A DNA stretch of 42,123 nt from positions 1 to 42,123 of the forward strand of contig JAJFKI010000083.1 in the NCBI GenBank assembly GCA_021773295.1, read 5' to 3'. Position numbers and translations under genes: made by a program. Of this stretch, positions 24,946 to 34,656 are shown piece after piece (position 1 is the first letter of the stretch; each line of letters starts with the position of its first letter). The DNA is from Gammaproteobacteria bacterium (lineage in GTDB: Bacteria; Pseudomonadota; Gammaproteobacteria; UBA1113). Below the pieces are notes generated by a model. The model ran no database searches. It saw only the letters and a list, made by a program, of their open reading frames with translations, and was not told the DNA's origin.

Positions 24946-24957
24946 TAAGGTATAAGA

Positions 24958-25704
24958 TTATAAAACAGGCTCTTTAACTTTTTCACCAAGTAATTCGCGG
25001 ATAGATGATTCAACGGTTTGCATCAGTTCGTCTCTGTCGGCTTTACTGAACTCGGTGGTATCAATGGGGGCACCGATGTGGATATCCACGTGTTGGTTTA
25101 AATTAAACTCCCAAGTATCGGGCGGCAAAATGCTGCCGGAATTACGGATGCCAACGGGGATGATTGTGGCGCCGGTTTGCATGGCGATCATGAAGCCGCC
25201 TTTTTTAAACGGGAGTAATTCTCCGCTGCGGGTGCGAGTGCCTTCTGGGGCTATCCAGGGGATGATACCACTTTCCATTTTTTCTTTGACAATGGCTAAA
25301 TCCTTGATGGCTTGACGGCGGTCATCTCTGTCAATGATCATGATTTCTGCTACTTTCATGGCACGGCCCCACACGGGAACTTTGAATAACTCTTTTTTGG
25401 CAATCATGCGCAACCCTTTAGGGAAGGTAAGAAATAATAAAGGGATATCATAATGACTAGCATGGTTACTCATGACGATGTATTTGCGATGTGGCTCTAG
25501 CGTTAAATTAAGCGGATCATGAATAGTATAAGAGACCTTAACGGCTGATAATAAACGCTTTCCAAACAAACAACGATGACGGTCAAACCATTCGCGGCTC
25601 ATCGTACCAAAGGTATTTTTCACCAACACTAGAAACGACATCCAAAACACCGTCCAGCCAGAACGGAGCATAATGATAACTTTACGGAATTTATTCGCCT
25701 TCAT
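24958..25704 (-). CDS. plsC: 1-acylglycerol-3-phosphate O-acyltransferase
   Basis: 248 residues. Acyltransferase motif I NHASHYDIP (H-x4-D), motif II-like GLRMIAKKELFKVPVWGRAM, motif III APEGTRTRSG (E-G-T-R) and motif IV IIPVGI. An N-terminal hydrophobic segment (about 10-32) anchors it to the inner membrane. It converts lysophosphatidic acid to phosphatidic acid in phospholipid synthesis. ATG at 25704 is preceded by AGGGTGTGGA. It faces the GST gene across a structured terminator and stands alone. Confidence 0.93.
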   Translation of the reverse strand: MKANKFRKVIIMLRSGWTVFWMSFLVLVKNTFGTMSREWFDRHRCLFGKRLLSAVKVSYTIHDPLNLTLEPHRKYIVMSNHASHYDIPLLFLTFPKGLRMIAKKELFKVPVWGRAMKVAEIMIIDRDDRRQAIKDLAIVKEKMESGIIPWIAPEGTRTRSGELLPFKKGGFMIAMQTGATIIPVGIRNSGSILPPDTWEFNLNQHVDIHIGAPIDTTEFSKADRDELMQTVESSIRELLGEKVKEPVL

Positions 25705-26087
25705 TCCACACCCTATGCTTGAATATCATTAACTATACTCCTCGTGATTCAAAAGCCGATGGCAATTATCAGGGCAATTATAATTATTGTCAAATAGAGT
25801 GCCCGCGATTGAGATATACCCGTCACACTTCAAAATGCGTGATTTAGGCGATTTGATGTTTGTTCCGGTGCAAGCAATGAGAAATGGTCGTTTTTATGTT
25901 GCATTTTTGACCGAAGCTATGTATTATGCATAGCAAATTTATGAATACCTAGGCAAGATTATACGTGCCTATCGTACCTCAAAATAAGATAGATAGAGTT
26001 AGAACATCGTATAAAAAACGCTGATGGTAGTACTCGGAGGTATTCAACATTGCAGTGAGATATTTTTGTCCAGAATAGAGGTGTAGC
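25705..26087. other. plsC / F-box gene gap with repeat copy D
   Basis: No gene seen. Holds repeat copy D (25815-25896) and a small inverted repeat TAGGCA/TGCCTA at 25950-25955 and 25966-25971 around AGATTATACG that may belong to the F-box gene promoter region. The F-box ribosome site AGAGGTG is at about 26076-26082. Confidence 0.4.
25815..25896 (+). repeat. Palindromic repeat, copy D (left half)
   Basis: TATACCCGTCACACTTCAAA and the following 60 bp match copy G at 41998 closely (GATTTAGGCGATTTGAT, TTTGTTCC, GTGCA), then the sequence diverges. The right half is absent. Confidence 0.75.
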
Positions 26088-28445
26088 ATGGCTAAAGAGC
26101 AACTTAAAAAAAATTGGTTACTTGAACTGCCGGATGAATTATTGATAGAGATAATGACTCATCTCGAGCTTCAGGAGCTATCCATGTTAAGGCCGACAAT
26201 GACGTTCATTAACACACTAATGGAAGATGATTTATTATGGACAATACAGTATGACAAATACTTTCCTTGTGATAATAAAAATGGTTCTAAGAGCAAAGAA
26301 CACTTTATCAAACGCTATAAAAACGAACGTTTAAACATTAAAAATTCGCCAATAGCCTTCAAGGCTTGTAGTGATGCAATAAAAAACCATAAGCCCATTG
26401 TTTTGACGGCAATTAGCCAACGAGGAACAAACTTAAAATATGCAAATGCCCGATTCAAAGATGATGAGGAAATTGTACGAACAGCGGTAAATAAAGTTAG
26501 ATATAGCTTCGCTTATGCCAGTGACAGATTGCGTAGTAATGTGAATTTTATTCTAGAGTTAATACAAGAAACAACATCCTGCGCTCATATCATTTACACG
26601 AAGGCTCTTGATATAGCAAAAGAAAATCCCCTGGTTTTTGAGGCTGCTTTTTATGGAAATTATAGCACCATAACTCGTGCGCCAGAAAGAATACTTAAAA
26701 ACAAAGCCTTAATGATAGATACGGTAGCGAGAAACGCAAGTGCTTTAAAATACGTCTCACAGGAATTGAAAGATGATAAAGAGATTGTTTTAACTGCAGT
26801 AAAGAGGGGGGGACATGCTTTGACATATGCTTCACTGAGACTACGAAGGGATAAAGAGATTGTTCTAGCTGCAGTGACGGGTCAAGGAAGTGCCTTGAGA
26901 TATTCAGCAAGGGCATTGCGAAACGATAAAAAGATTGTATTAGCCGCAATGAAAAATGATAAAAACGCTCTGCTATTTGCCTCTAAGGCCTTGCAAAATG
27001 ATAAGGAACTCTTGCTAACTGCAATGACAAATAATGCAAGTGTTCTATACATTATCCCCGAGGCATTACGAAATGATAGGGAGTTCCTGCAAACCGTAGT
27101 GACAAATAATGCAAAGGCGCTAAACTATGTCCCAGAGACATTACGAACTGATAGGAAGTTCCTGCAAACTGTAGTGACAAATAATGCAGTGGCTCTACGC
27201 TATGTCCCAGAGATATTACGAAATAATAGGTGGTTCCTGCTGATCGTAGTGGCAAATAATGCAAAGGCGCTAAACTATGTCCCAGAGACATTACGATATG
27301 ATAGGGAGTTTCTGCGAACCGTAGTGACAGGTGATACAAAGGCTCTAAACTATGTCCCTGAGACATTACGATATGATAGAGAGTTCCTGCTAACCTTAGT
27401 AACAGGTTATGCAGGGACTCTAGACGATGTCCCTGAGACATTACAAGATGATAAGGAGTTCCTGCTAACCGCAGTCAAACATAATGCAGGGGTTCTATTG
27501 TACATGTCAAAGGAATTAAAAGCCGATAAAAATTTTATGCTCTCTTGTCTAAAAGAGAATTCGAAGGCATTTGAGTATTTACCGTTCAACCTTCTAACTA
27601 ATCTATCGTTTATTTTAGAAGCAATAGAACTGACATCTGGCATGGCTTTTCGATACCTACTAAAAACGCAAAAAAATAATAAGCAAATTGTCCTGGCAGC
27701 AGTGAAGCATGATGGAACTCTATTGCAATATGTGGCCGAAGCATTGCGAGCCGATAACGAGGTTGCCTTAGCCGCAGTATCTAATTGGTTACCAGGGTGG
27801 GAGTTTGTAGCAGATACAGTAAAAGCCGATAAGAATTTTATTTTAAGCTGTGTAAGATCAAACAAACTCATAGTTTTTAAATATACGAAAAATGAGTTAC
27901 TCTATGACAAACAGTTTATGTTGACCTGTTTTAAAGAAAATCCCTCGGTCTCTCTCTATATGCCACGCGCACTTCTGAGTGATAAAACATTTGTTCTAGC
28001 CTGTTTAAGAGAGAATTTAGAGGTATTATCCGATGTATCACACCTATGGAGTGATAAAGAATTTTGTCTGGCTTGCGTAAAAGAAAACTCGAAGGCTTTA
28101 GGGTATGCACCCGTTGACGTTACTGAGGACGCAGCATTGATGCTAGATGCAGTAAAACTAAAGGGTAGCAAAGCGTTTCAATATGCTACGAATAGATTAA
28201 AAACTAACAAAAATTTTGTTCTAGCAGCGCTAAGGCTAGATAGAACGATTGTGAAATTTTTAACAAGGGATACGCTAAAAGATGATCCTGAAGTGATAGC
28301 AACAGTGACTAACGCTTCATATAGGCACACACAATCATCCATCACTCAACAATCTATGTTTGCAACACGAGAAGCATCGCCCCAGGGAGAAAAAAGAAAA
28401 CGTGAATCAGAACACAGCACGCGTAAAAAACAAAGAAAACACTAA
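26088..28445 (+). CDS. F-box protein with DUF4116 repeats, probable secreted effector
   Basis: 785 residues. An F-box lies at about 12-58 (LPDELLIEIMTHLELQELS...LWTIQYDKYFP), a eukaryotic module that binds Skp1 of SCF ubiquitin ligases. From about residue 95 to 755 the protein is a chain of DUF4116-type units (LRNDKEIVLAAV...ALRYAS pattern); residues 223-472 repeat with an exact 25-residue period. The tail is Lys/Arg-rich (KRKRESEHSTRKKQRKH), resembling a nuclear localisation signal. No signal peptide. Role inferred: substrate adaptor that recruits host ubiquitination, exported by a type IV-like system. ATG at 26088 has AGAGGTG upstream. It overlaps the facing ampE by 4 bp. Confidence 0.9.
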   Translation: MAKEQLKKNWLLELPDELLIEIMTHLELQELSMLRPTMTFINTLMEDDLLWTIQYDKYFPCDNKNGSKSKEHFIKRYKNERLNIKNSPIAFKACSDAIKNHKPIVLTAISQRGTNLKYANARFKDDEEIVRTAVNKVRYSFAYASDRLRSNVNFILELIQETTSCAHIIYTKALDIAKENPLVFEAAFYGNYSTITRAPERILKNKALMIDTVARNASALKYVSQELKDDKEIVLTAVKRGGHALTYASLRLRRDKEIVLAAVTGQGSALRYSARALRNDKKIVLAAMKNDKNALLFASKALQNDKELLLTAMTNNASVLYIIPEALRNDREFLQTVVTNNAKALNYVPETLRTDRKFLQTVVTNNAVALRYVPEILRNNRWFLLIVVANNAKALNYVPETLRYDREFLRTVVTGDTKALNYVPETLRYDREFLLTLVTGYAGTLDDVPETLQDDKEFLLTAVKHNAGVLLYMSKELKADKNFMLSCLKENSKAFEYLPFNLLTNLSFILEAIELTSGMAFRYLLKTQKNNKQIVLAAVKHDGTLLQYVAEALRADNEVALAAVSNWLPGWEFVADTVKADKNFILSCVRSNKLIVFKYTKNELLYDKQFMLTCFKENPSVSLYMPRALLSDKTFVLACLRENLEVLSDVSHLWSDKEFCLACVKENSKALGYAPVDVTEDAALMLDAVKLKGSKAFQYATNRLKTNKNFVLAALRLDRTIVKFLTRDTLKDDPEVIATVTNASYRHTQSSITQQSMFATREASPQGEKRKRESEHSTRKKQRKH
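26754..27503 (+). repeat. Ten tandem 75-bp coding repeats in the F-box gene
   Basis: Unit starts at 26754, 26829, 26904, 26979, 27054, 27129, 27204, 27279, 27354 and 27429, with no indel. Units at 27129 and 27279 and their upstream flanks (CAAAGGCGCTAAACTATGTC) are almost identical in DNA, pointing to recent duplication or gene conversion. Confidence 0.85.
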
Positions 28446-29302
28446 CTCAGCCATGCCACAATGGTCATGATGGCGATGATGACCAAAGCAACAATAAGGC
28501 TGCGATCGACGAGATCGATGGCTTCTTGCTCAATGCCTTCTGGCAGCTTGTTATCACGGATGTGAAGAGCCGCCATGCCGCAGCTTTTGAGTAGGTCTTG
28601 GTTTTTGGATGGGTGGCTTAATAACTGACTCCACCAGTGATGAAAACAACCGGCAAAACTACCCGCTAAGGCATATAAAATTGCGGTGATACGTACTGGG
28701 ATCCAATCGAGCAAATTTAACCAGAAATTGGCTTTGTCTTTGAAGGGAGTCACTAAACCAGCCTCATCACCGTCTGATTCTGCTACTAGCAAGGCAGAGA
28801 ATTTATAAATAACAGCCCCGAAAGCGCCTAAGAGTAAGAACCAGAAAATAACGGCGAAAATATTGCGATTGGATAATTCTAAAATATATTCACAAACGGT
28901 TTGGGGAATTTTTTCGGCTGATTTGCCACGTGCGGATTTAATAATACCCGCGGCTTTTGCGGCTTTGATGCCATCACCAGCTTCTTTAGTGTCGAAGTAT
29001 TCTGCTAATATCCCTTTGATATTTGCTGGACCTAAGCAATAAATTAAAATTAGGAAATTAAAGACATAGCCTAATACTCCCCAAAAAACCCACATTAAAA
29101 TGAGTTGTACGATGCCAACAACGATGGCGATGGGTGCTAGCCAGCACACTAGGGGTAATCCATCTTTCCACAAAAAAGTACTACCTACGTACTGTTGCAC
29201 TTTGGCAATGTAGGTTGAAAACCAGTTGTAATTCTGGACGACGTCTAAAAACTGTGTAAAACGGTCAATGGCAAGAATGACTAGGATGATAATTAAGTGC
29301 AT
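28442..29302 (-). CDS. ampE: AmpE-like inner-membrane protein
   Basis: 286 residues from the ATG at 29302 (MHLIIILVILAIDRF), which matches the usual AmpE start and length; a TTG at 29338 would lengthen it and overlap ampD by 46 bp. Several membrane helices; ends with VALVIIAIMTIVAWLS. AmpE is found with AmpD in the ampDE operon linked to cell-wall recycling and beta-lactamase signalling; its biochemical role is poorly defined. It overlaps the ampD stop by 10 bp, so coupled. Confidence 0.85.
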   Translation of the reverse strand: MHLIIILVILAIDRFTQFLDVVQNYNWFSTYIAKVQQYVGSTFLWKDGLPLVCWLAPIAIVVGIVQLILMWVFWGVLGYVFNFLILIYCLGPANIKGILAEYFDTKEAGDGIKAAKAAGIIKSARGKSAEKIPQTVCEYILELSNRNIFAVIFWFLLLGAFGAVIYKFSALLVAESDGDEAGLVTPFKDKANFWLNLLDWIPVRITAILYALAGSFAGCFHHWWSQLLSHPSKNQDLLKSCGMAALHIRDNKLPEGIEQEAIDLVDRSLIVALVIIAIMTIVAWLS

Positions 29303-29850
29303 AATTCCCCACTTATCAATTGTGTTAAATAGTTCCAATCAAATGCTGGCCCTGGATCGGTTTTGCGCCCGGGGGCGATATCACTGTGGCCAACAACCCT
29401 CTCTTTTGTCATTTTTGGATAATGCTCTATTAGTAACCTTAGCACATTTGCCAAGGATTGATACTGGCTTGATTCGAAGGGTAAATCATCGCAGCCCTCT
29501 AGCTCAATACCAATGGAGAAATCATTGCAATCCGCACGGCCTTGGAACTCAGAAACACCAGCATGCCAAGCCCTTAGGTGAAAGGGAACGAATTGTATCA
29601 GGCGGCCATCGCGGCGAATTAAGAGATGCGCCGAGACTGTTAAGTCCTTGATGGTTTGATAATACGGGTGGGCATCAAAATTTAATTTATTTAAGAAAAA
29701 TTGCTGCACTGCATCGCCCGTAAATTGCCCGGGGGGCAAGCTAATATTATGAACCACAGCGAGGCTGATATCTCGCTCGTCCGGTCGCTCGTTGTGATGG
29801 GGGGATAGATGGTAGGAGATATTGCGGATTAAGCCCGCTTCGATTCTCAT
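29293..29850 (-). CDS. ampD: 1,6-anhydro-N-acetylmuramyl-L-alanine amidase
   Basis: 185 residues, typical AmpD size. Zinc ligands in VVHNISL (His34) and GHSDIAPGRKTDPGPAFDW (His and Asp), with WHAGVS and IGIELEG motifs. A cytoplasmic amidase that removes the stem peptide from anhydro-muropeptides during peptidoglycan recycling. No signal peptide, as expected of AmpD. First gene of ampD-ampE. Confidence 0.95.
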   Translation of the reverse strand: MRIEAGLIRNISYHLSPHHNERPDERDISLAVVHNISLPPGQFTGDAVQQFFLNKLNFDAHPYYQTIKDLTVSAHLLIRRDGRLIQFVPFHLRAWHAGVSEFQGRADCNDFSIGIELEGCDDLPFESSQYQSLANVLRLLIEHYPKMTKERVVGHSDIAPGRKTDPGPAFDWNYLTQLISGELCT

Positions 29851-29889
29851 GGGTTACCCCCCACGCTACCACTTGCTAACACCATCGCT

Positions 29890-31059
29890 TTAATCCCGGC
29901 GCAAGCTGTCTGAAAAGGCCAATGGGGTCGGGTATTTCATCACAACGAAATACGATGATGCGATGAAGGTTAAAATCGTGGTTGCCTGAATGAGATAAGA
30001 TGCCGAGGCACCAATTAATTTTGTTTCTGCAGCTAGATAGGCCACTAACAATGAAAATTCACTGACTTGGCCTAAACGCACGCCCACTTCCCAAGAGATA
30101 TGCGCTGTTTCTTTAGCTTGACGCAATAATAAACGAAATACCACTGGCTTAATCAGCAGCATTAATACCGCTAAAATCAATGCGGGTACAAACACGACAT
30201 GCACATATTGCAAATTAAAACTCGCACCGATGGAAAAGAAAAACATGACGAGGAAAAAGTCACGCAACGGTTTTAAACTCTCTGAAATAAATAAAGCGAT
30301 GGGGCTAGCTGCAATGGCAACGCCAGCAATAAAGGCACCGATTTCATTGGATAAACCAAACAATTTTGCTAATTCTGCAAAGCCTAAGCACCAACCAATT
30401 GAGACTAAAAACACATACTCTTGCACTCTATCGTATCGCGTAAATAATTTTACTAAGACAAAGCGCTCTAACAACATGGCTGTGATAAATAAGCCAGGAA
30501 AAGCGATAACAATTAAAGCGATATCAGAGACAGAGATACTACCCGAACTCGCACCATGCAAAAACAGTAATACAATAATCGCAATAATATCCTGCATCAG
30601 CAAGACACTGATCATCACTTCCCCGGTGTGTTGGTGATGCAAAATCGTTGTCGGTAATAACTTCAAACCAATGATGGTACTCGAAAACATCATCGCGGCA
30701 CCAATCACTAAACACTCTGTCACCGTATAACCAAACAACTGCGCCACAAAATACCCAATCGCCGCAAAGGCAACAGAGCTGACAAAAGCAATTAAAGTCA
30801 CTTTACGCAACATGTTCCATAAATTTTGTGGATGCAAATTCAGGCCCAACAAAAATAACAAAAAGATTATCCCAATATCCCCAGTCTGCTTAATGACTTC
30901 AGAGTCAGCAACCAGTGCTAAACCCCATGGTCCCAAAATCACACCCAACAGCATATACGCCACTAACAACGATTGCCGGGTAAATAAAGCCACCGTGGCT
31001 AAAATCGCTGCACCGGTGAAGATAAGAAAAATGGAAAAAACAATTGACTCGTGTAGCAT
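29890..31059 (-). CDS. CPA2-family cation:proton antiporter (KefB/KefC-like, membrane part only)
   Basis: 389 residues, about twelve or thirteen membrane helices. Na+/H+ exchanger fold with YMLLGVILGPWGL, LLFLLGLNL, MMFSSTIIGLKLL, MQDIIAIIVLL and LSNEIGAFIAGVAIAA; the Q-D pair of MQD is where KefC-type proteins carry the ion-binding Asp. There is no C-terminal TrkA-N/RCK regulatory domain, unlike KefB/KefC (about 600 residues), so it is a stand-alone antiporter. ATG at 31059 with AGGAAG upstream. Ion (K+ or Na+) cannot be read. Confidence 0.85.
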   Translation of the reverse strand: MLHESIVFSIFLIFTGAAILATVALFTRQSLLVAYMLLGVILGPWGLALVADSEVIKQTGDIGIIFLLFLLGLNLHPQNLWNMLRKVTLIAFVSSVAFAAIGYFVAQLFGYTVTECLVIGAAMMFSSTIIGLKLLPTTILHHQHTGEVMISVLLMQDIIAIIVLLFLHGASSGSISVSDIALIVIAFPGLFITAMLLERFVLVKLFTRYDRVQEYVFLVSIGWCLGFAELAKLFGLSNEIGAFIAGVAIAASPIALFISESLKPLRDFFLVMFFFSIGASFNLQYVHVVFVPALILAVLMLLIKPVVFRLLLRQAKETAHISWEVGVRLGQVSEFSLLVAYLAAETKLIGASASYLIQATTILTFIASSYFVVMKYPTPLAFSDSLRRD

Positions 31060-31140
31060 GCGTACTTCCTAATCACAAAAACTGCTTCATTGTACTGCAA
31101 GCCATGGCGAGATAGAAGCACTATGAGATTTTAGGCAAAC

Positions 31141-31166
31141 TATACCCATCACGCTTCAAAATTCGA
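31141..31166 (+). repeat. Palindromic repeat, copy E (left end only)
   Basis: TATACCCATCACGCTTCAAA followed by ATTCGA matches the terminal 26 bp of copy B with three substitutions; nothing of the inner part remains. Confidence 0.55.
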
Positions 31167-31243
31167 TTCTCTAATTTTGACCAATCTAAGATTAGCGCCT
31201 ATGCTTATTGTTATAGATATATGAAGTCTAGGGCACGTTGCGT

Positions 31244-32245
31244 ATGACATTTTTTGCCAACAAACGTCAACATATTCAATGGTCCATCGTTATCGCCATT
31301 ATCATTGGCATCACGGTGGCATTAATCATTATTACCTCGCCTTTTGGCATGCCATCTGACGCTAGCCGCCAACATGCTGATTCTGACGTTAATGTCGCTG
31401 CGCTTACTAACAATGGCAAAACGGCCATTGTCATCGATAAACAAAATGAGGGATACTTGTGGAAAATTAACCATAAGTCAAAAAAACATCGCTTAAGCAG
31501 CAGCAAACAAGTTAATCAAGTAGAACACGTTGCATTAGCCGCCAATGGCCAAGTTGCACTATTAGTTAATGACAAAAAACTTACTCGTTGGAATTTAAAA
31601 ACTAACACCACTAACCCTTTATTAACCATGGCAGAAAAAATTAACGCCATCGCTATTTCCGCCAATGGCCAATATGCTCTGATGGGGTTAAATGATGGCT
31701 CAGCAGAATACATTAGCTTAAACTCGGGTAATGTCATACAAACCTTTAAGGATAGCGAAGCTATCACATCAGTCGCCCTATCACCCGATAATCAATATGC
31801 GTTCACCGGATCCATTAACGGCAATGCGAATTTGTGGGATATAAAAACCGGGAAAAAAAGCTATTCCTTTAGTCACCAAACGCCTATTAATAAAGTTGTC
31901 TTATCCAATAAAAACCGTTACGCCTTAACACACTCCAATAATAGCAGTACTAAGATCTGGGACATCAAAACTGGGGAGTTATTAAAAGAGCTTGATATCC
32001 CCCCTATGATCATTAGTAGTGCCAAGTTTTCTCCAAACGATGAATTACTAGCAATTGGCAGTAAACCACAAGTATTACTATTAGTAAAAGTCAAAGATAA
32101 TAAAATTATTAAAAAATGGATTCTGCCGAAAAAAAGTTTTTGGAAACCGACTGAAATCGTGATCCACGATATTGTGTTTACACCTCAACAAAAAAATTTG
32201 CAAACTGAAGACTCCAGCGGCTATTGGAGAATTTGGAAATATTGA
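31244..32245 (+). CDS. Membrane-anchored WD40-repeat protein
   Basis: 333 residues from ATG 31244; an upstream TTG at 31238 is less likely. One membrane helix at about 13-33 (SIVIAIIIGITVALIIIT), then a Gly/Asp-turn beta-propeller: about seven blades, clearest at ITSVALSPDNQYAFTGSING...LWDIKTGK and INKVVLSNKNRY...KIWDIKTGE. The propeller would face the periplasm. WD40 propellers are protein-binding platforms; no catalytic residues are seen. A single-gene unit downstream of repeat copy E. Confidence 0.85.
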   Translation: MTFFANKRQHIQWSIVIAIIIGITVALIIITSPFGMPSDASRQHADSDVNVAALTNNGKTAIVIDKQNEGYLWKINHKSKKHRLSSSKQVNQVEHVALAANGQVALLVNDKKLTRWNLKTNTTNPLLTMAEKINAIAISANGQYALMGLNDGSAEYISLNSGNVIQTFKDSEAITSVALSPDNQYAFTGSINGNANLWDIKTGKKSYSFSHQTPINKVVLSNKNRYALTHSNNSSTKIWDIKTGELLKELDIPPMIISSAKFSPNDELLAIGSKPQVLLLVKVKDNKIIKKWILPKKSFWKPTEIVIHDIVFTPQQKNLQTEDSSGYWRIWKY

Positions 32246-32332
32246 AAAACTTGGCTCGTTTAAGCTTGAGTTAATAAAGAGGGTATAGACTATTACTTAA
32301 CGTTGTTTAAAATATGAGAAGAAGAGGTTGAT

Positions 32333-32887
32333 ATGGAAACAAATATTAATTTGCATTTAAATCAAGAGCCTACGGCTAATGAGCCAGTGGAACTTGATAA
32401 CGCCTATGTTTATTACATGATATTCCAATTACCAAATCCAAAACTTTACTTTAACGAAAATCAAAAACCGATGCTGAGTACAGAAGATTTTCTCTCTAAA
32501 TGCTTGATTTCGGCAGCTAAAACCAACGAGACCAACATGTTAGAGCAAAATGAAAATAATTCACGCTTTTATTTTTCAGATAAAGCAAAAGCTCAGTCTT
32601 ATCGAATCCCTCATACATTCAATCAATTACCTGAAACGTTTTTTGATGAACCTAGCATACCTATTGGTGTGATTGGCCTACAAGTTTATCTCAATGAAAA
32701 ACCAGAAATAAAAGGCTTTCATCAGCGTGTGGTTGCATTGAATAATATATTTAATCGCAACCGGGTAACGAACATTTATGTTTCAGAGAATTATCCAAAC
32801 CTAGATTTCATCGGCATTGATAAAAGTATTCCGATTGAATCCCCTAACAATGGCTTTCGCCAAGTGGACGTCAAAAAACAGAATTAA
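32333..32887 (+). CDS. Unknown protein (184 aa)
   Basis: 184 residues, soluble, Asn/Pro-rich, not recognised. ATG at 32333 follows AGAGG at 5-6 nt, a good ribosome site. There is no signal peptide or membrane helix. The sequence alternates short hydrophobic strands (YVYYMIFQLP, IGVIGLQVYL, VTNIYVSENY) with polar loops, suggesting a small beta-rich domain. It lies 87 bp after the WD40 gene and 70 bp before hutU without clear operon ties. It could be a secreted effector or accessory protein; nothing in the sequence decides. Confidence 0.55.
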   Translation: METNINLHLNQEPTANEPVELDNAYVYYMIFQLPNPKLYFNENQKPMLSTEDFLSKCLISAAKTNETNMLEQNENNSRFYFSDKAKAQSYRIPHTFNQLPETFFDEPSIPIGVIGLQVYLNEKPEIKGFHQRVVALNNIFNRNRVTNIYVSENYPNLDFIGIDKSIPIESPNNGFRQVDVKKQN

Positions 32888-32957
32888 ACATTTTTTAACG
32901 AAGAGATTGGGGGGCAATCGCTAAGTCCTGAAAATGGTTTTCTTTGAGAGGGAAAAT

Positions 32958-34640
32958 ATGGGAAGCAATACACGTCGTTTCGACAAGAATCGCTGCATTC
33001 ATGCGCCAACAGGCACGAAGCTCAGCGCTAAATCTTGGCTCACCGAAGCACCGATGCGTATGTTGATGAATAATTTAGATCCTAATGTTGCAGAAAAGCC
33101 AGAAGCGTTGATTGTGTACGGCGGCATTGGCCGTGCCGCGCGTGACTGGGACTGTTACGATAACATCATTGCTTGCCTCAAGGAATTGGAGTCTGATCAA
33201 ACCCTGTTAATCCAATCAGGTAAGCCCGTAGGAGTTTTTCAAACTCATAGCAATGCGCCCCGCGTTTTGATCGCCAATTCCAATCTAGTGCCTCACTGGG
33301 CCACTTGGGAGCATTTCAATGAATTGGATCAAAAGGGATTAATGATGTTTGGACAAATGACTGCAGGCTCTTGGATTTACATCGGTTCGCAAGGCATTAT
33401 TCAAGGGACTTATGAAACCTTTACCGCCATGGCAAAGCAACATTTTGATGGCAGCTTACTAGGAAAATGGATTTTAACCGCCGGTTTAGGTGGAATGGGC
33501 GGCGCCCAACCCTTAGCAGCAACAATGGCAGGGGCTTGTATGCTGGCAGTAGAATGCTGCCCATCAAACATTCAAAAACGCTTGAATACAAAGTATTTAG
33601 ATCACAGCACCCGTGATTTAGATGAAGCCCTAGCCTTAATTAAAAAGCATACTAAAGCACAAGATCCTATTTCTATCGGCTTACTCGGTAACGCTGCTGA
33701 TATTTATCCTGAATTAGTAAAACGCGGCATTCAGCCTGATGTAGTCACGGACCAAACCAGTGCGCACGATCCATTAAACGGTTACTTACCAAAAGGCTGG
33801 TCTTTAGAAAAAGCTGCTCGCCTACGACAAGAAGATCCCACGGCCGTTGTCAAAGCTGCAAAAGAATCTATCGCCATCGAAGTACAAGCGATGTTAGCCT
33901 TTCACCATGCAGGCATCCCTACCGTAGACTACGGCAATAATATAAGGCAAATGGCTTTTGAAACTGGCGTTACTAATGCCTTTGATTTTCCTGGCTTTGT
34001 GCCAGCGTATATTCGCCCATTGTTTTGCCGTGGTGTTGGACCATTTCGTTGGGTGGCCTTATCCGGGGATCCCGATGATATTTATAAAACCGATAGGGTT
34101 GTGAAAGAATTAATTCCAGATAATCCACAATTACACCAATGGCTAGACATGGCACAGCAAAAAATTGCCTTTCAAGGATTGCCCGCAAGAATTTGCTGGC
34201 TTGGTTTAGGCGAACGCGCTAAAGTAGGTCTAGCTTTTAATGAGATGGTAAAACGAGGTGAATTGAAAGCACCAATTGTGATTGGTCGTGACCATTTAGA
34301 CTCAGGCTCAGTGGCCAGCCCTAATCGTGAAACTGAAGCCATGCGTGATGGCTCTGACGCTGTTTCTGATTGGGCGTTTTTAAATGCCTTACTCAACACC
34401 GCTAGCGGGGCAACTTGGGTCAGCATTCACCATGGTGGTGGTGTCGGCATGGGCTTTTCACAACATGCTGGCTTTGTGATTGTGGCTGATGGTAGCGATG
34501 AGGCTGCTGCAAGATTACGGCGAGTATTAACGAATGATCCCGGCAGTGGTGTGATGCGACACGCTGATGCTGGCTATGATAGTGCAATTGCTTGTGCTAA
34601 AGAACAAGGTTTACATTTACCTTTTCTGAATAAACCATAA
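32958..34640 (+). CDS. hutU: Urocanate hydratase
   Basis: 560 residues from ATG 32958, which has GAGAGGG at a proper distance; an ATG at 32934 has no ribosome site. Converts urocanate to imidazolone propionate in histidine breakdown using tightly bound NAD+. Signatures [30 protein letters not shown]-binding [27 protein letters not shown] with the cysteine of the active-site region, and [16 protein letters not shown]. No hutH, hutI or hutG is visible nearby. The CoA-transferase gene follows after 16 nt, so the two are co-transcribed. Confidence 0.96.
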   Translation: MGSNTRRFDKNRCIHAPTGTKLSAKSWLTEAPMRMLMNNLDPNVAEKPEALIVYGGIGRAARDWDCYDNIIACLKELESDQTLLIQSGKPVGVFQTHSNAPRVLIANSNLVPHWATWEHFNELDQKGLMMFGQMTAGSWIYIGSQGIIQGTYETFTAMAKQHFDGSLLGKWILTAGLGGMGGAQPLAATMAGACMLAVECCPSNIQKRLNTKYLDHSTRDLDEALALIKKHTKAQDPISIGLLGNAADIYPELVKRGIQPDVVTDQTSAHDPLNGYLPKGWSLEKAARLRQEDPTAVVKAAKESIAIEVQAMLAFHHAGIPTVDYGNNIRQMAFETGVTNAFDFPGFVPAYIRPLFCRGVGPFRWVALSGDPDDIYKTDRVVKELIPDNPQLHQWLDMAQQKIAFQGLPARICWLGLGERAKVGLAFNEMVKRGELKAPIVIGRDHLDSGSVASPNRETEAMRDGSDAVSDWAFLNALLNTASGATWVSIHHGGGVGMGFSQHAGFVIVADGSDEAAARLRRVLTNDPGSGVMRHADAGYDSAIACAKEQGLHLPFLNKP

Positions 34641-34656
34641 TTTTTTGGAGAAAAAC

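Noticed and set aside
27052..27871. Long frames opposite the F-box gene
   Set aside because: Open only because the 75-bp repeat keeps stops out of the complement; no ribosome sites.
32275..32290. GGGTATAG as a possible further repeat end
   Set aside because: Only seven bases match; the TTGAAGTGCGA part of the element end is absent.
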